A model generated the notes under the pieces. It ran no database searches. It was not told the DNA's origin and saw only the letters and a program-made list of their open reading frames with translations. Below, piece after piece: positions 1-4,316 of a DNA stretch of 5,851 nucleotides. Origin of the DNA: UMGS755 sp045602005 (lineage in GTDB: Bacteria; Bacillota; Clostridia; UBA1381; UBA9506); the NCBI GenBank assembly GCA_045602005.1, contig JAZSAS010000005.1, positions 1 through 5,851 on the forward strand, read 5' to 3'. How positions within the stretch are numbered: the first letter of the stretch is position 1; the number at the start of each line of letters is the position of its first letter. A program made the position numbers and the translations under genes.

Positions 1-106
1 GAACCGCAGGATTCGGCGCTTTGCCCCGCATCATCAGGTCACGATATTCCTTCTGACCCTGCCGCAGCGCACTGCGGTATTCTTCCCTTGCTTCCAGCTT
101 GCTCAT
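1..106 (-). CDS. N-terminus of an unidentified protein, cut by the window edge
   Basis: Thirty-five codons read leftward from an ATG at 104-106 and run off the window. The start is supported by an AAGGAG Shine-Dalgarno (complement of 114-119) seven bases upstream and by a promoter further up. The visible protein begins MSKLEAREEYRSALRQG and continues as a charged, helix-prone segment with no signal peptide, ending near KAPNPAV. From memory, this opening resembles a clostridial family of large proteins that combine a ParB-like N-terminal region with a BMP-family (basic membrane protein) substrate-binding domain; 35 residues are not enough to prove that. The codons are rich in G and C at third positions (CTG, CGC, GCG, CGG), unlike the AT-rich gene at 425-1030, so the two probably have different histories. 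A real gene is likely; its function is open. Confidence 0.7.
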   Translation of the reverse strand, partial: MSKLEAREEYRSALRQGQKEYRDLMMRGKAPNPAV

Positions 107-146
107 GGAAATGCTCCTTCCTGTAGGGTGTATCATTACCACCTAT

Positions 147-174
147 ATCATACCAAATTTGGTCCGATTTGCAA
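147..174 (-). promoter_or_regulatory. Sigma-A-type promoter for the leftward gene at 1-106
   Basis: On the minus strand, TTGCAA (169-174) is followed by a 16-base spacer and TATGAT (147-152). The predicted start of transcription lies roughly 30 bases before the ribosome binding site. Each hexamer differs from the consensus at one position. Confidence 0.6.
152..163. repeat. Perfect 12-bp palindrome, possible operator
   Basis: ACCAAATTTGGT is its own reverse complement. It fills most of the spacer between the -35 and -10 hexamers of the leftward promoter and overlaps the first base of the -10. A dimeric regulator bound here would block polymerase or, in MerR style, distort the spacer. No regulator gene is visible nearby, so the role is inferred from placement only. 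Confidence 0.4.
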
Positions 175-192
175 CCTCGATTTCAAATTGGA

Positions 193-354
193 GGCAACCT
201 CTAAAAACTGATTTTTGATGGATTGGGCGAGGGATTTTGATTCAAATTTTGTGATAAAAATCGCAGAAATACTGGATGTCTTTTAAGATTTTTATAAACA
301 AAAGTTGGAACAAAAGAACCGTCCAAGCCGCAAAAAGGAGTTTTTAGAGGTGCC
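193..354. mobile_element. MITE-like non-coding repeat element, about 162 bp
   Basis: The ends are near-perfect inverted repeats: GGCAACCTCTAAAAACT at 193-209 against the complement of AGTTTTTAGAGGTGCC at 339-354, differing by one extra base in the left copy. A weaker match continues inward for about eight bases, including a shared run of five T. Inside is another 9-bp inverted repeat (254-262 with 287-295). No convincing gene lies within; the short leftward reading frames have no ribosome binding site and simply traverse the repeat. An outer 9-bp inverted repeat (TTCAAATTG at 182-190, complement at 387-395) may mark larger ends that include the GC-rich hairpin. No clear target-site duplication was found. 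It could instead encode a structured RNA. The identity rests on architecture, without any database match. Confidence 0.45.
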
Positions 355-362
355 CCGTAGTA

Positions 363-381
363 TGGCGGGCAGTGCCCGCCA
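363..381. repeat. GC-rich perfect hairpin beside the MITE-like element
   Basis: TGGCGGGCA and its exact complement TGCCCGCCA are separated by a single G, giving 9-bp arms in otherwise AT-rich DNA. There is no T-run on either side, so it is not an ordinary intrinsic terminator. It sits nine bases outside the right terminal repeat and may belong to the same element or be a protein-binding palindrome. Confidence 0.5.
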
Positions 382-424
382 AACTGCAATTTGAATAACC
401 GGTTGTTCGGGTTCTGTCCGCTGT

Positions 425-1030
425 TTGTTCATAAAATCATCATTTTTTGTTAAGCAATATAGAGCAATATCATTGACTTTAAATGAAATGGAAGAAGTTA
501 AAACTTTTTTCGACAAATGTTTAATTAATCAAGATTATTCAGATTTAGAAACTTGTGTCGTAGAACTACCGGGAAAAATCAATATAGCGAACTATGCCTG
601 CATAGCTATAGATTTTGATGTTAATGGTTGCAAAATCAAGCACACAAAAAAGAATTATATAAATAGACTTTTTCTCACTATTTTTCCTGAAGAAACAAAA
701 TCGTATATATTAATGAGTTGTTTGAAAAAAGACTTATGTATTTACAAATCATTATTTGAACAGTTTAATAATTTAAATCTTAACAAGATAAAATACTATT
801 TAGACCTTATTCTTCCTTTATACAGCGAGAATATTGTACTTAGTCCACGCCTTTGGGAACACTGGAGCGAAGAGCAGCAATTAGCCTATACATTTTATGC
901 AAATAGACATTCTACACAATTTAACATATATAGGAAAATGTTATCTATGGGTATGCACAATTTAAGAAAACAACAGAATGGTTTTGAAGATGGTAATCGA
1001 GGAAAAATAGATTTATTTGAAAAAGTGTGA
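425..1030 (+). CDS. Orphan hypothetical protein, probably missing its 5' end
   Basis: An open frame encodes up to 201 residues from a TTG at 425 to a TGA at 1028-1030. The frame is already open from 395, just after a TGA at 392-394, and no Shine-Dalgarno precedes the TTG, the in-frame TTG at 467 or the ATG at 488. The protein starts abruptly inside what looks like a folded domain, with no membrane segments or signal peptide. Recognisable local features are a basic patch around KIKHTKKNYINR and a well-structured aromatic stretch with PLYSENIVLSPRLWEHW near residues 130-147. I do not recognise the family. Base composition is markedly AT-rich, with A/T-ending codons throughout, suggesting horizontal acquisition. 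The repeat-rich DNA directly upstream makes truncation by an insertion or deletion the simplest explanation. It may be a non-expressed remnant. Confidence 0.5.
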   Translation: MFIKSSFFVKQYRAISLTLNEMEEVKTFFDKCLINQDYSDLETCVVELPGKINIANYACIAIDFDVNGCKIKHTKKNYINRLFLTIFPEETKSYILMSCLKKDLCIYKSLFEQFNNLNLNKIKYYLDLILPLYSENIVLSPRLWEHWSEEQQLAYTFYANRHSTQFNIYRKMLSMGMHNLRKQQNGFEDGNRGKIDLFEKV

Positions 1031-1063
1031 GTTGCTAGAAAATCATTGTAAAAACACAAAAAA

Positions 1064-1091
1064 GAGATAAAACCGGATAAAGTTTTATCTC
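1064..1091 (-). terminator. Intrinsic terminator acting leftward
   Basis: GAGATAAAAC (1064-1073) and GTTTTATCTC (1082-1091) form a perfect 10-bp stem with an 8-base loop. Read on the minus strand the stem is followed by six T and then a further T-rich stretch, an efficient U-tract. On the plus strand no T-run follows directly, so it would be a poor terminator for the orphan gene ending at 1030. It may back up the tRNA terminator or end a small transcript not otherwise visible. Confidence 0.6.
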
Positions 1092-1156
1092 CTGAAATTT
1101 CGATATTATTGTTTTTCAAGTTTGCTATTAAAATTTGGATAGTCAAGATATAATAA

Positions 1157-1196
1157 AAATCCGAACCCTTCACCGATTGGTACAAGGTTCGGATTT
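1157..1196 (-). terminator. Intrinsic terminator of the tRNA-Leu transcript
   Basis: AAATCCGAACC (1157-1167) pairs perfectly with GGTTCGGATTT (1186-1196), an 11-bp stem with an 18-base loop. On the minus strand it begins nine bases past the tRNA CCA end, and the T-rich stretch TTTTTATTATA overlaps and follows the descending arm. Position and polarity fit termination of the tRNA gene. Confidence 0.7.
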
Positions 1197-1204
1197 CTAC
1201 TGTT

Positions 1205-1291
1205 TGGTGCGGGCGAGGAGACTTGAACTCCTATGCTCTTGCGATCACATGGACCTGAACCATGCGCGTCTGCCAATTCCGCCACGCCCGC
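1205..1291 (-). tRNA. tRNA-Leu, anticodon CAG
   Basis: The minus strand gives an 87-nt class II tRNA. The acceptor arm GCGGGCG (1285-1291) pairs with CGCCCGC (1209-1215), followed by discriminator A and an encoded CCA (1205-1207). The D region contains GGCGGAATTGGCAGACG, typical of bacterial leucine tRNAs. The anticodon arm ATGG-TTCAGGT-CCAT places CAG at positions 34-36, so the tRNA reads CUG. A long variable arm follows, then the T arm AGGAG-TTCAAGT-CTCCT. All stems are intact, so it should be functional. Its 3' end would be a usual integration target for elements; remnants of such elements lie on both sides. No clear promoter was found upstream. Confidence 0.96.
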
Positions 1292-1344
1292 ATATATTAA
1301 ATTTTAAGTTTTTAGAATTTAGACAAGCCATTTTATCTTACTCC

Positions 1345-1378
1345 CTTAAAAAGAGTTTATAGACTCTTACTTTTTAAG
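1345..1378. repeat. AT-rich imperfect hairpin upstream of tRNA-Leu
   Basis: CTTAAAAAG (1345-1353) is complementary to CTTTTTAAG (1370-1378), and the interior can pair AAGAGT (1351-1356) with ACTCTT (1363-1368) around a 6-base loop. There is no useful T-run outside the stem in either direction. It lies 54 bases upstream of the tRNA on its transcription side; its role is unknown. Confidence 0.4.
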
Positions 1379-1409
1379 TGAGTACTCCTCTTCGCATTGT
1401 TAACCTGAT

Positions 1410-1475
1410 TTATATATTAACCTCAATTCTATCGATAAGTTCATGGAGAATTTCACAGCTACTTATACTTATTTT
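1410..1475 (-). pseudogene. C-terminal remnant of a large serine recombinase (probable)
   Basis: Read on the minus strand, this short frame ends in SCEILHELIDRIEVNI followed by TAA. The string EILHELIDRIEV closely matches the C-terminal segment I recall from large serine recombinases of clostridial transposons and integrative elements (consensus like ELTxEILHELIDRIEVH). Everything upstream is degenerate: weak similarity continues for about ten residues (NERIFRKISIS) and then stops, and the tail expected after VH is missing. No start codon or catalytic serine domain is present. It is therefore a scar, consistent with a former integrated element beside the tRNA gene. Only about 20 residues support this. 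Confidence 0.45.
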
Positions 1476-1591
1476 TCTAAATATTCTTTCGTTCTTTCCA
1501 TCACTATTTCATACGGAACATAATGTATGGTTGGATTAAATTTTACACCCTGATTTGGCTGTGGTCCTTCTCCGCCCAAAAAGCACTTCAT
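1469..1591 (-). CDS. Doubtful 40-residue ORF or gene remnant
   Basis: A minus-strand frame begins MKCFLGGEGPQPNQG, includes FNPTIHYVPYE, and ends EYLEK with TAA at 1469-1471. Residue composition looks protein-like. Against it being a gene, the ATG lies in the loop of the hairpin at 1578-1605, there is no Shine-Dalgarno, and the upstream frame is closed by a TAA a few codons before. It overlaps the end of the serine-recombinase remnant in another frame. It may be the tail of a decayed gene from the same mobile element. I do not recognise it. Confidence 0.2.
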   Translation of the reverse strand: MKCFLGGEGPQPNQGVKFNPTIHYVPYEIVMERTKEYLEK

Positions 1592-1605
1592 TTGGAGTGC
1601 TTTTT
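1578..1605 (+). terminator. Intrinsic terminator, able to act in both directions
   Basis: AAAAAGCACTTC (1578-1589) pairs with GGAGTGCTTTTT (1594-1605) through twelve pairs including one T-G wobble, with the four-base loop ATTT. The five T at the end of the stem, followed by the T-rich AACTTTTATAA, favour rightward termination. No intact rightward gene ends just before it, so it either insulates the YitT gene or is a leftover from a lost gene. No convincing promoter was found between it and the YitT gene. Confidence 0.65.
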
Positions 1606-1652
1606 AACTTTTATAAACTAATTGCTATTCTTATATGTGCCGGAGGCAAATC

Positions 1653-2489
1653 ATGACAAAAATGAAGTCTATAATTTTAACAATTTTCGGAACGATGATT
1701 ACCGGCTTTGGTGTTGGTGTGTTTTTAACACCGAATAAAATAGTGGGCGGCGGAGTATCCGGTCTTTCAACCATATTGTATCATACAATGTCAGTGCCGC
1801 CCGGTGTCAGCTTTTTGGTCATTAATTTATTATTTTTGTTGATTGGATTTAAAATTCTGGGAAAAAGCTTTACTGCAAAAACTTTGTTTGGAGCGGCTTT
1901 AATATCTTTTTTTACGCAGATTTTTTCTTATATCCCATTATATATGGAAAATATCATTCTGGCAACGCTGTTTGGCGGTGCACTTTATGGCTTGGGTATA
2001 GGTCTGGGTTTTGCAGCGGGTGCATCAACGGGCGGCACAGATATTGTGGGTCGGCTGATTCAGCATAAGTTTTCTACTGTGCCCATTGGTAAATTGCTTT
2101 TGTTTGTTGATGGTATCATTATTTTGATTTCTTTGATGGTGTTCCGCAATATTGAACTGACACTGTTTGGTATTATTTCGTTGTTTATAGCCAGCTACTC
2201 AATTGACTTTATTATCGGTCGATTGAATGTATCCAGAATTGCTTTTGTTATTACTGAGAAAGGTGACGAAATTTCTAAACAACTGATTTCCACTTCGCCT
2301 AGAGGTGTGACCATTATCAATGTTGTGGGTGCCTATACAGAGGAAAAGAAAAAAATGCTGTTTTGTGCATTGAAGGAAAGTGAATCGGAGATTTTTCAGA
2401 AAAAAATTCTTTCCATTGACCATGAGGCGTTTATTGTTTTTTCTGAATCCCAGAGAATCAAGGGAAATGGATTTTATCTATATAAATAA
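1653..2489 (+). CDS. YitT family membrane protein (DUF161 plus DUF2179)
   Basis: This encodes a 278-residue integral membrane protein of the YitT family, whose transported substrate or activity is not established. The ATG at 1653 is chosen because GGAGG (1642-1646) sits six bases ahead; an earlier in-frame ATG at 1635 precedes that site and lacks its own. About six hydrophobic segments are visible near residues 7-26, 50-70, 77-98, 100-122, 145-165 and 168-188. Two glycine-rich family motifs recur: VGGGVSGLST at 31-40 and GASTGGTDI at 123-131. The cytoplasmic C-terminal DUF2179 domain spans roughly 193-272, with SPRGVTIINVVGAYTEEKKK at 215-234 and a final F-I-V-F-S-E segment. Length and domain order are normal for the family. 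It appears monocistronic, ending at the bidirectional terminator shared with the converging HAD gene. Confidence 0.93.
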   Translation: MTKMKSIILTIFGTMITGFGVGVFLTPNKIVGGGVSGLSTILYHTMSVPPGVSFLVINLLFLLIGFKILGKSFTAKTLFGAALISFFTQIFSYIPLYMENIILATLFGGALYGLGIGLGFAAGASTGGTDIVGRLIQHKFSTVPIGKLLLFVDGIIILISLMVFRNIELTLFGIISLFIASYSIDFIIGRLNVSRIAFVITEKGDEISKQLISTSPRGVTIINVVGAYTEEKKKMLFCALKESESEIFQKKILSIDHEAFIVFSESQRIKGNGFYLYK

Positions 2490-2544
2490 TTTAATTGTAA
2501 TTTAAAAATTATTTGAAGAGTAGAGAAGAGACGAGAAAATATAT

Positions 2545-2591
2545 GATTAAAAAAGTTGCTGCAACAAAAAGCTACAGCAACTTTTTTAATC
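2545..2591. terminator. Bidirectional terminator between the YitT and HAD genes
   Basis: A perfect 17-bp stem (2545-2561 with 2575-2591) encloses a 13-base loop. A-runs and T-runs in the arms supply U-tracts on either strand, so it serves both converging genes. The TAA stop of the HAD gene (2586-2588) lies within the right arm. Confidence 0.9.
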
Positions 2592-3155
2592 AGTAAACGG
2601 CCAGTTTATTATGTTATCTCCTTTCACTAGATATGCCTTTTCAGCCAGCTTTGCCAGAGGCGTATCAGACAGAGAGTCTGAATAAAATTCCTCGATTTTT
2701 GCATCGGGATATAGGCTGCGGAATTGGCGAACCTTTTCCTCACCGTGGCAATTTAACCCGTTGCAACGACCGGTTAGGGGGTCTATGGGCGACGCAATTA
2801 GATGGGATATTCCCAGTGACTTGCAAACAGGACGCAGAAAAAATTCAGGTGATGCAGATATAATCACGTCATTAGGCTGTTTCTGTGCCAGATAAAAGTC
2901 CTTGATTTTATGTTTCTTAGCTTGCCAGAATGCTTGAATCGTGTTGTCTATGTCGGCAATGTCACAGAAATATTCATAAAAAATCTCTTTCATTTTTGTC
3001 TTGGAGATTGTCTTTAGCACATAATGTCGAACAAAAGCAACACACTGCCGTGGTAAACGGCGAAAAATTTTTTTGTTTCGTTTCAGACAAAAAAGATAAA
3101 AATCCATGCTGCTGTCAGAACGGTAAATTGTTTTGTCAAAATCGTAGCAGTTCAT
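2586..3155 (-). CDS. HAD-IB family phosphatase
   Basis: This encodes a 189-residue soluble hydrolase of the haloacid dehalogenase superfamily, subfamily IB (phosphoserine-phosphatase-like). The ATG at 3153-3155 is preferred over a TTG at 3176 because GGAGG (complement of 3160-3164) lies four bases upstream and family members begin directly with the nucleophile motif. Motif I is DFDKT, with nucleophile Asp5 and acid/base Asp7. Motif II is Ser100 in VIISASPEFF, motif III is Lys141 in GEEKVRQF, and motif IV is YSDSLSDTPL with Asp160 and Asp164 for magnesium. All catalytic residues are intact. The helical cap between motifs I and II is rich in basic and aromatic residues, which would select the substrate, but no substrate can be assigned. 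It has its own divergent promoter and is monocistronic. Confidence 0.9.
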   Translation of the reverse strand: MNCYDFDKTIYRSDSSMDFYLFCLKRNKKIFRRLPRQCVAFVRHYVLKTISKTKMKEIFYEYFCDIADIDNTIQAFWQAKKHKIKDFYLAQKQPNDVIISASPEFFLRPVCKSLGISHLIASPIDPLTGRCNGLNCHGEEKVRQFRSLYPDAKIEEFYSDSLSDTPLAKLAEKAYLVKGDNIINWPFTD

Positions 3156-3186
3156 AAGGCCTCCATATTTAGACAAGTATAAAATG

Positions 3187-3216
3187 ATGATATCACAGCA
3201 TCCTGCAAGATGTCAA
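3187..3216 (-). promoter_or_regulatory. Promoter of the HAD phosphatase gene
   Basis: On the minus strand, a consensus TTGACA (3211-3216) is followed by an 18-base spacer and TATCAT (3187-3192), one base from the consensus -10. Transcription would start about 15-20 bases before the ribosome binding site, giving a short leader. Confidence 0.7.
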
Positions 3217-3243
3217 GTTTAAACCAAGAAAAAACACTTGACA
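3211..3243. repeat. Inverted repeat joining the two divergent -35 elements
   Basis: TGTCAAGT (3211-3218) and ACTTGACA (3236-3243) are exact inverted copies separated by 17 bases. Each contains the -35 hexamer of one of the divergent promoters plus two further matching bases, so the symmetry extends slightly beyond what the two hexamers alone require. It could be a regulator site acting on both genes or a by-product of two consensus promoters. Confidence 0.6.
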
Positions 3244-3266
3244 TTTTATATTTTGAATGGTATAAT
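3238..3266 (+). promoter_or_regulatory. Perfect-consensus sigma-A promoter for the mgtC-like gene
   Basis: TTGACA (3238-3243), a 17-base spacer and TATAAT (3261-3266) match the consensus at all twelve positions, and a TG at 3258-3259 adds the extended -10 element. Transcription should begin near 3273, leaving a leader of about 110 bases before the mgtC-like start. Such a strong promoter suggests that control, if any, is exerted by a repressor or within the leader. Confidence 0.88.
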
Positions 3267-3298
3267 ATCAAAATTAAAAATTAGACGGAAGGGAAAAC

Positions 3299-3373
3299 TT
3301 GATAAAAGCGGTTTCTTCTTTGTTTTTTCCGGACAGCATAACATTTGCACACCGGAGAATATATTTTAAATGA
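3299..3373 (+). CDS. Putative 24-codon leader peptide upstream of the mgtC-like gene
   Basis: A TTG at 3299, five bases after GGAAGGG (3287-3293), opens a frame encoding 24 residues beginning MIKAVSSLFFPDS and ending AHRRIYFK, with TGA at 3371-3373. That stop overlaps the GAGGAG Shine-Dalgarno (3372-3377) of the mgtC-like gene, the arrangement expected for translational coupling or leader-peptide control. A hairpin at 3325-3359 lies inside the frame and would be opened by a translating ribosome. Salmonella mgtC is known to be governed by short ORFs in its leader, but there is no visible sequence kinship and the parallel is inference. The frame could be fortuitous. Confidence 0.35.
   Translation: MIKAVSSLFFPDSITFAHRRIYFK
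3325..3359 (+). promoter_or_regulatory. Leader hairpin ahead of the mgtC-like gene
   Basis: TTTTCCGG (3325-3332) can pair with CCGGAGAA (3352-3359) through eight pairs including one T-G wobble, with a 19-base loop. It ends twelve bases before the Shine-Dalgarno. It has no following T-run, so any effect would be on translation or RNA stability. It does not match the magnesium M-box riboswitch as I know it. Confidence 0.35.
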
Positions 3374-3385
3374 GGAGTGTATGGC

Positions 3386-4066
3386 ATGTGGGATTTTATT
3401 TACCAGTATGATTTGCAGCTCGTTTTTCGGCTGTTGGTTGCTTGTGTTTGCGGTGTTTTAGTGGGTATTGAGCGTAAAAACAGAGCTAAAGATGCGGGCA
3501 TCCGTACTCACTGTCTGGTTGCCTGTGCAGCGGCGTTGATGATGATTTTATCCAAATATGCTTATGATGATATGCTGGCTTTGGGCGAGCCGATTAAGCT
3601 TGACCCCTCCCGTGTTGCTTCCGGTGTTGCTTCCGGTGTTGGCTTTTTAGGTGCCGGTATGATTTTTGTATATAAACGCACCATCACAGGTCTGACAACT
3701 GCGGCGGGTATTTGGGCTACAGCCGGTGTGGGCCTTGCTATTGGTGCAGGTTTATATATTGTGGGTATTGCTGCTACAGTTATCATTCTTTTGGTGCAGC
3801 TGATTCTCCATTCAAATGCTAAATGGATGAGAAAAATTAAGTTAAAAAAACTGACTCTTCACAGTTCTTTAGAAGAAGATATTTATGACCAGACAGTATC
3901 AGATTTAAAAGCTATGGGCATTGCAATTAACGAAGTTGCCATTAGAAAGAAAGTTGAAAGTGGCTATGTAAATTATGACTTTGTTGTGGAAGTGCCGGAC
4001 ACAGTCAGTGATGATTCCATTGTTTCTAAATTTAATTGTGACTGTTCGTTGACTTTAAATGAGTAG
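3386..4066 (+). CDS. MgtC/SapB family membrane protein
   Basis: This encodes a 226-residue protein, close to the usual MgtC length. The ATG at 3386 is chosen because GAGGAG (3372-3377) lies eight bases upstream; the in-frame GTG at 3377 overlaps that site. The membrane half has about five hydrophobic segments near residues 11-28, 41-57, 79-95, 101-122 and 124-142. It carries the family signature blocks: VGIERKNRAKDAGIRTH (26-42), DPSRVASGVASGVGFLGAG (73-91) and GLTTAAGIWATAGVGLAIGAG (102-122). A soluble C-terminal domain follows from about 150 to 226, of the size of the ACT-like domain in MgtC. A tandem 12-bp repeat (3614-3637) encodes VASG twice without lengthening the block, so it is not an insertion. 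Family members are linked to growth in low magnesium, acid or membrane-potential stress; the exact role here is unknown. Strong promoter and own terminator indicate a single-gene unit. Confidence 0.94.
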   Translation: MWDFIYQYDLQLVFRLLVACVCGVLVGIERKNRAKDAGIRTHCLVACAAALMMILSKYAYDDMLALGEPIKLDPSRVASGVASGVGFLGAGMIFVYKRTITGLTTAAGIWATAGVGLAIGAGLYIVGIAATVIILLVQLILHSNAKWMRKIKLKKLTLHSSLEEDIYDQTVSDLKAMGIAINEVAIRKKVESGYVNYDFVVEVPDTVSDDSIVSKFNCDCSLTLNE

Positions 4067-4067
4067 A

Positions 4068-4104
4068 AAAAATACCGAAGTTCTTTTAGAACTTCGGTAT
4101 TTTT
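4068..4104 (+). terminator. Strong intrinsic terminator of the mgtC-like gene
   Basis: AAAAATACCGAAGTTCT (4068-4084) and its exact complement (4088-4104) form a 17-bp stem closed by a three-T loop, ending in five T. It starts one base after the TAG stop. The A-run on the left arm would let it act leftward too. Confidence 0.92.
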
Positions 4105-4167
4105 AAGACCTTTTTAATCATATGAAATAAAACATTTATTAAAAGTTTTGGAAACTTAGAAAAGGAC

Positions 4168-4196
4168 TTGAAATTTCCTGAGGATTGTAGTATAAT
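4168..4196 (+). promoter_or_regulatory. Promoter of the exopolysaccharide-control operon
   Basis: TTGAAA (4168-4173), 17 bases and TATAAT (4191-4196) form a near-consensus sigma-A promoter, with start near 4203. It leaves an AT-rich leader of about 114 bases before the kinase start, in which I see only weak pairing (such as AAAATT with AATTTT near 4266-4289) and no riboswitch or upstream ORF. A small 6-bp hairpin (4143-4157) lies just ahead of the promoter. Confidence 0.85.
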
Positions 4197-4316
4197 GATA
4201 ATAACAATATATTTAAATTATTACATGTCAAATTTTTGATTGATTAAATTTTCTGCTTTATGTTTTAAAATTGTCAGCTTTGAATTTTATGCATACGAAA
4301 AAGAGGAGCGGTTTAC

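Noticed and set aside
201..516. Two short leftward ORFs of 62 and 74 codons
   Set aside because: They lie across the MITE-like repeat and the start of the orphan gene, lack ribosome binding sites and have low-complexity or implausible composition.
895..1362. ORFs of 96 codons (minus) and 75 codons (plus) around the tRNA
   Set aside because: The minus one crosses two terminators and the orphan gene; the plus one reads through the antisense of the tRNA. Neither has a ribosome binding site.
1561..1580. Possible attachment-site copy of the tRNA-Leu 3' end
   Set aside because: Similarity between the CTCCGCCC region and the tRNA end is only a few scattered bases, no more than chance.
1635..1652. 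Upstream ATG that would lengthen the YitT protein by six residues
   Set aside because: It lies before the GGAGG site used by the ATG at 1653 and has no Shine-Dalgarno of its own.
3156..3176. TTG start seven codons upstream for the HAD phosphatase
   Set aside because: The extension covers the GGAGG site, and family members begin at the DFDKT motif.
3377..3385. GTG start three codons upstream for the mgtC-like protein
   Set aside because: The GTG overlaps the Shine-Dalgarno GAGGAG itself; the ATG at 3386 is correctly spaced.
3273..3385. Magnesium M-box or c-di-AMP riboswitch in the mgtC-like leader
   Set aside because: The leader is shorter than those riboswitches usually are, I could not find their conserved cores, and there is no terminator or clear sequestering stem.
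3614..3637. Tandem 12-bp repeat as a recent duplication in the mgtC-like gene
   Set aside because: The encoded block has the normal family length, so the repeat is codon-level similarity in a glycine/alanine-rich motif and adds no residues.
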